64,000 bases of DNA, from the NCBI GenBank assembly GCA_037577475.1, contig CM075183.1, positions 11,410,971 to 11,474,970 of the forward strand. Direction: 5' to 3'. Below, piece after piece: positions 56,101 through 64,000 of this stretch; positions within the stretch are counted from its first letter, which is position 1; the number at the start of each line of letters is the position of its first letter. This DNA is from Chaunax sp. Z400 (taxonomy: Eukaryota; Chordata; Actinopteri; Lophiiformes; Chaunacidae). The position numbers and the translations under genes are program-made. The notes beneath the pieces are model-generated. The model was not told the origin of the DNA. It made no database searches and worked only from the letters and a program-made list of their open reading frames with translations.

Positions 56101-57129
56101 GTATTTTAACTAACTCCTCCTAGAGATTTAACACGATTAACTTAAAATGTGCTCAGTACTATCTTAAAACGATGGCAATGCAATGATAAATGATCTCATC
56201 ATTCTTTAAATAATGCATTCAGAACATTTCAGAGTGCATCCTGTCAAAGTCAGTCATGAGATGCTTCATCACATGCCTGCCACTACAGCGCTGTGTGCGT
56301 GCAGGATGGTCCCTGATGAGCCCTCGTTGGTCTTTGAACCAGTCTCCGAGCTGACTGGGAGCACTGGTGCTCCTTCCTGCCAGGAGCCTGCAGTAGCATA
56401 TGGTGCAAAAGACCTAGAGCTGTGGCACGGGGACACTCACTGTTGGCTGGTGTGTGTGTAAGTGTGTGTCTGAGTGTAGACTTGGGTATAAGAGAGAGCG
56501 GTAGTGCAGAACAACCACATAAATACACAACAGCATATGTTAGAAGGGAAGAAAGGTGGAAGTTGGCTTCTGTTGAAACCTTTATATGTGAAACACCTGC
56601 TGAAACGTGCATCAAATGTTTTCACACACTCCCTGAAACAACAGTGATACACCAGGGTATAACACACACATACACTGTATATTTAATCCACAGCCATGAG
56701 GCTAAAGCCGGTCAGTCAGTCGGGCAGACACTCACACTGGGGAGAAACAAATTTTCAACCAGCTGGAATGGAGAGTCACTATGGCAACTGCTTCAATTCC
56801 AACATTTTTCTGCCTCTCTCTCCCTCTCTCTAGGTCTCTCCCTCTCCCTACGTGAACCACTCTCACGTGGACCAAGTCTGTTTGACTGTTGCGGCAACAA
56901 CATATTGCTCTTGTGCATCTCTAACCACGTGACGCCCTTCGCCATGTCTCCACCTGAATTTCATTTCATCAGAGGCGAAAGGCTGCAAGCATGCTTTATA
57001 TGCAAGCATCTCTGCACTCTGCACCAAGAGATGAAGACTGACAGCCACTTGCATCATGGGAGACAGAATGCAGATGCACAGATGTACCCGCCCACAACCA
57101 CAGAGGTTACACACCAAGCAGGCTGTCAC
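56101..57129. other. Intron segment, nothing recognised
   Basis: The 237-residue open frame on the plus strand (56422-57135) has no recognisable domain and continues into the antisense side of the R2-like remnant. It is most likely chance. Confidence 0.55.
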
Positions 57130-58180
57130 GGTTGACCTGCGGACTCCGTCCTCTGATCAGTTACAGGGTGAATCGTTCTGGCACAGTGACAGACAGGACC
57201 GAAGCCCTCAGGGGCTACAAGCCTGGACTCTCCCCTGTCTGTCTCAGGCTTTCTGTCTCTCACTGCCTCTGGGTTTGTTGTGTTTGTACCACAACAGGGG
57301 TGAATGATACATCCTACGGATGCGCTGGGACCATCAGTGATGTTTCCTGGGTTCACTGGGTGTTTCGGGGCTCACAACATCATACATATCATACTCGCCC
57401 AGGCGACCCAGCCGAGGTTGATCAGGCCCCGACTTGCGTCCCAGCAGCATTAGACCTCGGATCACCCCTCTTCATCCACAGCCATCTGGAGGCTCTTTCC
57501 ACTGTGTCTGTTGCAGCCCTGATGGCTGTTTTGAGGCCTTTGTCTGGTCGCAAAGATGTTGCCGCAATGTGCGCCGGGAACTTGAGGTGCTTGCCAAGAT
57601 CGACCATTATCTGCCAGTCCTGTGCGGTGGCAAGCAGACCTGCAGGAGCTCTGAGTTGTGGTTTGAGCTGCTCTCCTGCCTTGATGAACATTACTTGCTT
57701 TCTGGGGGGCACTGGTGCCTGCTGTTGGTTATGGCTGAGGCAACACTCTCGGCAACTGCCTTCAGCACCTGATCATGTCGCCAGCGGTAGCGACCATCCC
57801 CCAGGGCTTTCAGGCAGCTGCTCAGGATGTGCTCGAGTGTTCCTCTTCCAGAGCAGAGGGGGCAAAAAGGCATATCAGCTTTGCCCCAGATCTGGAGGTT
57901 TGCCGGGCTGGGAAGAGTGTCGTGCACAGCTTGGATCAAGAACTTAATGCGCTGGGGCTCTGCTTGTCAGATGTCAGTCCGGGTGAGCTTTCGCTCCGTT
58001 GCGCTCTCCCCTCTCATCCATAACCCCCTGCTGTCTCATGCCTGCCATTCTGGTTGCTCTTTTCTCGTCCATGGCGGCTCTCACTTCCACCTGGACAAGC
58101 AGCCTCCTCTCCTTGCCCTGGGCCTGGCTGTACTTTGGTGATGGAAAGCTTCCCAAACCTGTTCTTCCCTTCACAAAAGT
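57130..58180 (-). pseudogene. R2-like LINE C-terminal remnant
   Basis: On the minus strand, from high to low coordinates: SPKYSQAQGKERRLLVQ, a frame change, ERKLTRTDI, a TGA stop at 57967-57969, then IKFLIQAVHDTLPSPANLQ, a CPLC...GTLEHILSSC zinc-binding CCHC motif, DGRYRWRHDQVLKAVAES, a frame change near 57700, MFIKAGEQLKPQLRAP, AATSLRPD, and directly TDTVERASRWLWMKRGDP. This is the region after the reverse transcriptase in R2-type retrotransposons, including the zinc knuckle. The segment that should carry the restriction-like endonuclease between SLRPD and the C-terminal tail is missing (junction near 57540). Frameshifts, a stop and the deletion make it dead. It lies in the same orientation as nlgn2. 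The plus-strand 271-residue frame (57132-57947) is its antisense shadow. Confidence 0.85.
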
Positions 58181-58269
58181 TTAGCATGCAATGCCCAGAG
58201 ATGGGCAGGTGGTTAGAGGGTCACTGATTCAGGAGCCTAAAGTCCTCATACTAATGAACACCTAGGATA

Positions 58270-58680
58270 CATTCACACTGTGGTTGAAAGTGTCCTGATT
58301 CTAGATTTTTTTTTTTTTCAAATCTGATTTTTTTCCCTTGACTGTTCACATTCATCTTTGTATGTGACTTGATATCCATGTGAACAGATCTGTCCTAACA
58401 AGCAAACTGCTGAACAAAGGAAAATGTCATCTGGACGACAATCCATCACAAAAATAATGAAATAGTGGGGCAGGCATTTGCTTCTTAAACATTTGTAGTA
58501 GTAGTACTGTGTTGACAGTCCGCCAGCTGCTTTAGGCTGAGGGCAAAAAGTCAAAAAAAAAAGAAAGAAAAGAGACATCGTCCTTTTATCTCTTAAATTT
58601 GCAACCTCCTGCCTTCTGTTCACTCTGCTGTCACATCAGCAGGAATCAGAGACGTATCTGATTTAAGAAAAGGCACAAAT
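58270..58680. repeat. Possible MITE (inverted-end element)
   Basis: The left end ttcacactgtggttgaaagtg, then caaatctgatttttttccc and gtgaacagatct, and the right end acgtatctgatttaag and aaatcagaattta, recall hAT-like fish MITEs with AATCAGA-type ends. The inverted ends are weak by eye. Confidence 0.35.
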
Positions 58681-60289
58681 CAGAATTTAAAAAGTTTTGC
58701 AGTGTTCAGCTCTACTGAGAGAACTTGTGGTACAATATGTACAATAGTACAAATATAATTTACTGTATTTCTACAGGCAATCAGAGCTGGCGCTGAATGA
58801 CAACCTAAAGTCCAGTATATCATGTAATGTACCATGGAGGCAGTTTGGGGAATAGGACGAGGTCCAGAACATACAGACAAAGCCACAACAAATCCTGAAT
58901 ATCCTACTCAGGATTATCTGCAGATGGTAAACACGTCCACACAGACTGGAGTGGATGCTGTACAGGGAAACGATCATTCATAGTGGTGTGGCAGAGCAGA
59001 TACTAACAGAGGGAAGAGCAGAAATACTGTATACCATAAAAAGACATGATTGAGAAGATTATCCTCATATTTATCTCATACGGTTCAGGGTTTTCAAGAA
59101 TCTTATTTTTACTGTTATGGTGGATTGAAATTGTTCGGCTTTTCTTTGTAGGACAAGAACCATTTATTTAAGAATGAATCATTTAATTTCAACACCACCT
59201 CTTTGACCTGTGCTAATATGATATTAAAGACACAAAAAGCATTCGAAAAGCTGTCACCGCAGCGACAAACACACAATGTTACTTTGATACTTGAAAGACG
59301 TTTTGCTGACAATTCTGGAATAACCATGTAAAAAATTAAGATTCATCGAGATTAGCAGCTGGTGGCGTGCTTTAACACCGCCAATGAAGCGCACGCACAA
59401 TAACCAGTTAGAGCACTTGTCAAACCTGAAGCAGTGGAAACGTGAAGGAAGTTTGTTTCATGTATTAATTTGAGGAAGGTTACAGACTAGTTGTCCCACT
59501 CATCATAACAGGTGTGATGCTTTTGTCTGACGCTGATATCTGGAATCGTCAGTAGACTTTGTCACGCGTTTGATGTACGTCATGATTTCTTTTAATCTGT
59601 ATCAGAAACTCTGAATGAAGAAAGCTGTGAATGACTCATGTCAAAGATACTTAACAGGCTCACAATCCGCCTCTCGTCCTTCATCAGAATTTAAACCAAA
59701 CCTCGGCAACAACAGAAAGGAGAAACATCGATTAACAAAACACCAAAACTCAAAAGGTGAACGAGATTGAATCACCGACGGATGCCACTCATAAAACATT
59801 GGCTCTGTTCAGCAAACACAAACAAGAATAAAGACAAAAAAAAAAGATGTCAGGGAGCAGCTGAGGGCTGGTACCCTAAGGAACTTTAGCTGCTGATCGG
59901 AGAAAATGGGACGATTAGGCATAAACTTGTGTTGAGTGTTCCAGTTTAGCACACAGCCCACTGGTTGCCCTCAGAGACACCACCCTCTTGGTCTCCTGCA
60001 CAGACCCGGGGTCCTTCATCTCCTCCTCCTTATTAACCGACTGATTAGTCAGGGGAATAGAGCACGGTCCATCACGTTTTCCACGCGTCGGATGTTGATT
60101 TCACGAGAATAATTTGAACCTCAACCCCTTCCTGTCTAGCTTGCAACAGCGGAGAGATGTGCGAAGGCTCAGTGTGGAGGACACAGCGTTTAAGAGGCAT
60201 ATATCACTCCTTAACAGGACGGAGGGAGCAGCAGCCGGCTGATATATCATCTTCCCATATTAAACCGAGCATGGACAGCTGGAAGCGTA

Positions 60290-60440
60290 GGGGCCCTCAC
60301 CTTACAGGCAGCCATAATTAAAAAGATATTGAATCATGTTGGGGTGAAATGCCAAGTCAAGGGGAATAACAGCAGGCAGAGTTTTCATACCTTCTCCAAA
60401 TTAGCATTTTTATTTATCCCATATAGACTTAACTTTTCCC
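60290..60440. promoter_or_regulatory. Candidate conserved non-coding block
   Basis: It contains gccataattaaaaagatatt, ccaagtcaaggggaataaca, caaattagcatttttattta. Homeodomain-type cores sit in unique-looking sequence. Conservation was not testable here. Confidence 0.2.
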
Positions 60441-61939
60441 ACCATTTCTATTTTCATTTTCATTAGTATGGAGAGGGCGACGGGTGTGTGTGCACAAGCA
60501 CATGTGGGTGTGAGATAAATATTGACCTTTTATGCTTAGGTTCCAGGCTGTAATAACAGGGAAATTGCTCACAGCAAATGATGAAATGTCATCTGTGTGC
60601 AAACACACAGAAGCTCTTTGTACTAGTGGTCCAATTAACAGGCAAGCTACAGAGTGGTGAAAACATTATAACGGTGTAATGGAAGGAATACAATTTGTGG
60701 ATATTTTGTGTTTCTGAGGCCTCTATTTTTAGGCGTGCATGATTACAAGCAGCTTATCCTCTAAGTGGAAGTCAAACTGTACATCGCATACACCAATTTG
60801 CAAAGCTAAATACATTCTGGACTGAGGCTTTAGTCTAAGTATGCATTAACATCAGTAACACTTCAACATATATAGAACAAAAGTCTCAAACATTAAAAAA
60901 AACAACCTTTTTCAGTTTTAAAACTGAAAAAGAACTGTGGAAGAAACAAATGTATTGCTTTATATTTCAATTTTCATATGACAAGCATCACTCGGTTGTT
61001 GGCGGGGTTAATAAAGCCGGTGGTGACGAAGGATCTCAAATTGCAAAAAACAGGAATTTGAGGAAGTCGCGAGCAACCTCAACTGAACCGCAATCAGAAA
61101 ACCCCCCCCAAAAAAACCACTACACTGGACTGTTATCTAACTGTGTGGCTGCCTGTCTCAAATGTGTGTCTGTGTGTGTGTGTGTGGGTCAGTGGGAGGT
61201 CAATGGCAGGCTGATGTGATAGAGGGCTGGAGGTGGACAGCGGGTGATGAATGGGATGTGATGAGATGCAGAGCAGCAGAGTTGGCCTACAGGCCACCGA
61301 GCAGGGCTAAGGCTTAATCGTTAAAGCACAATGGATCAAGGCAAAGGCCGTACTGATTGCATCTACGACTTGTGTGTGTGACCATGCATTGGTATTACAA
61401 CACTTGCGAGAACCAGCTGTGTGTGGACACGCGGGACGAGTTACTGAGAAGATTTCACTAAGGCCTATAACTTTAAAAAGAATCTCTTTGGATCTCTTCT
61501 ATTTTATTTCTTAACCTTTATTCAAGCCTTTACTGTAGGTCTCACTGAGATTCAAAATCTCTCTTACAAGAGCATCCTGGCCGAGGCAGGCAGAAGCATC
61601 TGTGGCAGCAATAAACATCTAACGTCAGCGCAAAATGAAAATCAGCGAGCAGACATGCTAAATGTGCTTTAAAATGGATATTGATCATAAAAGAGACTGT
61701 TCCATCCATTTATTTCTTTGTCAAACTTCCATTATTGAGGCATAGAAATACAGTTCATAGCAGCTACTGCTTTATCACTCTCTGATGGTGCATGCAGGAA
61801 AGCTTAGACACTCTGTAATTGTCAGCTGGAGGACATTATCGCATTTACAAAACACACTTTGAGAGAATCAAACCTATATGCATTAACAAAAGAAGCGACC
61901 TGTCCTCCAGGATTTGAGGGTGGCTCCTTGGCAGCTAGC

Positions 61940-62060
61940 TCTCGAGAGCTGCGAGCCTATTAACATCTCGATTAAAGTGTGCATAATTATATGATGATAA
62001 TTAACAATTCTATTGCCTCCTAAAAGATTATGACATCTTTAAGCTTTTTACATCACGCAG
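61940..62060. promoter_or_regulatory. Candidate conserved non-coding block
   Basis: It includes the palindrome gctctcgagagc, then tctcgattaaagtgtgcata, attatatgatgataattaac and aattctattgcctcctaaaa: several TAATTA/ATTAAA cores within 80 bp. Motif evidence only. Confidence 0.2.
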
Positions 62061-63159
62061 TTCGATTGTAGCACCACAAAACCCTACAAACAACTGTTTG
62101 GTACATTATTCGACACTATAAGAACCGGATGCAGACACTGAATGCATCTGTAAACGGTTTTCCAGTTGTTGCATGGACATATGGTTATGAGCTTTGCTGC
62201 TGAAGGTTACTGAGATAACCATATTAAATGGAACAACAGGGGAAGCTTTGCCCAGCGTGTATACTTTGGGACCAGAGGCGTTATTAGAGGGGAGACAAAG
62301 CCCTTAGAGCTCTTTGAATAGAAAAGTCTGTAGCACCAGAGATGCTGTAGGATGTTTTATGACACATATGTCATCGAACCAGGAAACATACTGCATGGTC
62401 ATGTTGTTGCAAAGACAAATGCAAACAACTGAGATTCACTTTTCACTGATTTGGTGGCAGAAAGGAGAGAATCATGAGGAAGTGAATATCAGGCTAATTC
62501 ACAGGAAGTACCACTATTAGTGGCCATTGGTTTGTTGGGTGTAAACAAACAAGGGCGGCGATTGACTTCTGCCGAAGTGCCTGAACCCTTTAAATTTGTC
62601 ATTCATCGCGTTAGTCACAAAATATTATTATTATTGTGTAAAAATCAGAAAACAATGATTATTCTTTTTTAATCGGTTATGTTTACCGTCAGGATTAAAT
62701 CATCTATCTGTGTTTCCCATACCATCCATATGGAGGGGCGGCCCGCCCCATCAAAAGTATTTATACTTGCTTTAATATCAAGGAAGAGATTTCCAAACCC
62801 AGAAAAGCAGCGAACACCCATGAAAAATAGACAAAAAACGCTCTTTGTTGTGCAATTAGAAGTAGCGAGCTACTGATTGTTGCGGTTGTTGCACTGTGCC
62901 CAGACATCTACACCCTTTCCTCCTTTGTATTTTTAGCACAACACCTCTCGTCTACTTTCCTTTCTGCAAATTAGACAGCAATGCCTCTTCTCTCCCTCAA
63001 CAGATTAAGTGTGGGCGAGGTAAAAAGAAGACGAGGGAGGGAGAAGTAAGGAGATGAGTAAGGCCGCTGGGAATAAGGATAGCCGCCCTGGCCTGTCTTA
63101 GAACAACACGCTCTTATTAGACTCAATAACAGCTCCAAAAACACAAGTACTCCTCTCTA

Positions 63160-64000
63160 ATTTTCTCCCGCTGCCCATCTATGAAAATTATTCCACTGTA
63201 AGTCTCCACTCCCTCCACCTCCTCTTCGTCTCTCACTCCTGCCACCAGCAAGTGCTCTCTCCTCCTCTCCCTATCTGGCTTCCTGTTGTTCTCCTTCTAT
63301 CTCGCATTTATTTTATCTTTCACTCGTCACGCTTGGCCTCCAGCAGCCTCCAACCAGGCCTCTTTCATCTTAGCCAATTGATTGTCTTCTGATATCCCCC
63401 TTTTCTTTTCATCTCTCCCTCTGTCTTTACCTTCCACTTGCTAGCCTCTCGCTGTGAGAGTCTATTTGTGCCCTCTCTCAGACGTCGGCTCGAATCTCAG
63501 CGCGCTCACTTGTTTTTATTCCAGTTGCACCGAGTGGTCTTCCTTTTTTCTTCCTTTATCTTTTTCTCATTCCTCAGTCAAAGGAGTTTGTCGCACTTCT
63601 ACTGTTAAATTATCTCTGTCGCCCCCATTAGTGTTATAAATAATGGTTGGATTAAGCTGACTTTTTGTTTTGCTCACTATTAGGGAGTGGATCAATTCCA
63701 CAAATTGGGTGGATAGGGAAGCGACTACACACACACACACACACACACACCCACACACACACCCACACACACACAGCCCCTCTGTCTTCCAAAATGCCAC
63801 AGTGACAAAGACGACACAAACACAGGCATTGTCCTTATTTTCCCACTGCTGCCTCTCTTTTTCCCTCCCATGACAGTCTTCCCCTCATCCGTTTTCCACA
63901 TCCCTTTCTCTCAGCCTTAAGCCGTTTGGACTCTGGTTGACCCCTCTCCTCCTCCGTCCTTCCTTCCTTCCTTTCCTTTCATTTTGAATTTATTTATCTT
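63160..64000 (+). repeat. Pyrimidine-rich low-complexity tract with a CA array
   Basis: The plus strand is strongly C/T-rich (ctcctctccctatctggctt-type sequence, ending in ttccttccttcctttccttt). A CA array with two CC interruptions lies at 63727-63775. In the transcript this region is purine-rich. No exon seen. Confidence 0.65.
63727..63775. repeat. (CA)n microsatellite with CC interruptions
   Basis: About 49 bp of CA on the plus strand broken by ccacac units; UG in the nlgn2 transcript. Confidence 0.93.

Larger units (their letters stand above)
58681..63159. other. Intron segment with candidate regulatory blocks
   Basis: No exon, named repeat or RNA gene was seen. AT-rich blocks near 60290-60440 and 61940-62060 are listed separately. 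Confidence 0.6.
53783..64000 (-). other. nlgn2: nlgn2 intron, upstream of the splice-site-A-flanking exon
   Basis: This is the 3' part of the preceding intron, ending in a pyrimidine-rich tract and gtgtgagcag. No preceding neuroligin coding exon and no splice-site-A mini-exon could be recognised, so they lie beyond 64000 or were missed because they are short. It contains a LINE endonuclease remnant, a dispersed fish repeat, an R2-like remnant, a possible MITE and AT-rich candidate regulatory blocks. From about 63160 to the end the plus strand is strongly pyrimidine-rich. Confidence 0.8.

Noticed and set aside
56422..57135. 237-residue plus-strand open frame
   Set aside because: No recognisable domain, no splice support, mixed composition, and it runs into the antisense side of a LINE remnant.
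57132..57947. 271-residue plus-strand open frame
   Set aside because: It is the antisense of the R2-like LINE remnant; the minus strand carries the recognisable protein motifs.
53783..64000. Possible splice-site-A mini-exon or preceding neuroligin exon
   Set aside because: I searched by eye for KKRDEA-type coding on the minus strand with AG/GT borders and found none convincing.

Overview
The window is non-coding-rich vertebrate DNA, almost certainly from a teleost fish. It contains two short, perfectly bounded exons of one gene on the minus strand, embedded in very long introns. The fish assignment rests on the interspersed repeats (a tRNA-derived SINE with an ATGG tail, an internally deleted Tc1 element, LINE and R2-like remnants, several fish-type dispersed repeats), on the very dense CA/TG microsatellites, and on the protein sequence of the exons. 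No bacterial-type gene, operon, RNA gene or CRISPR array is present.

The gene is a neuroligin, best matched to neuroligin-2 (nlgn2; the a/b co-orthologue cannot be decided). The minus-strand exon at 53633-53782 (150 bp) encodes the oxyanion-hole region of the cholinesterase-like domain (HGGSYMEGTGN ... NYRLGVLG). The next exon at 3181-3366 (186 bp) encodes the stretch through the degenerate nucleophile elbow (GSGAG in place of GESAG) to SHHSE. Both exons have consensus AG/GT borders, both start and end in phase 1, and they join in frame. The intron between them is about 50.3 kb. The outer borders of the pair sit at the two classical neuroligin alternative splice sites, A (upstream of DIRD) and B (after HHSEG). 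No inserted A or B mini-exon was recognised, and the flanking exons lie outside the window.

Layout in ascending coordinates: 1-3180, downstream intron with one copy of a possible Harbinger-like repeat; 3181-3366, exon; 3367-53632, the giant intron; 53633-53782, exon; 53783-64000, upstream intron. Within the giant intron are a dispersed fish repeat (8.6 kb), a fold-back element with long inverted arms (14.35-15.25 kb), a Tc1 remnant (26.0-27.1 kb), a 21-bp minisatellite (30.0-30.6 kb), a SINE (33.1-33.4 kb), a LINE 3' end (37.0-37.7 kb), three copies of another fish repeat (4.3, 42.9, 49.0 kb), and many long CA/TG arrays. The upstream intron holds a LINE endonuclease remnant (55.0-55.6 kb), a dispersed repeat (55.8-56.1 kb) and an R2-like LINE C-terminal remnant (57.1-58.2 kb).

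No new multi-gene system was found. The items most worth a second look are the fold-back element built from repeated modules, the tandem minisatellite, the long UG tracts in the sense transcript of this giant intron, and several AT-rich homeodomain/octamer clusters that could be enhancers. Nearly all other open frames here are chance or microsatellite translations.
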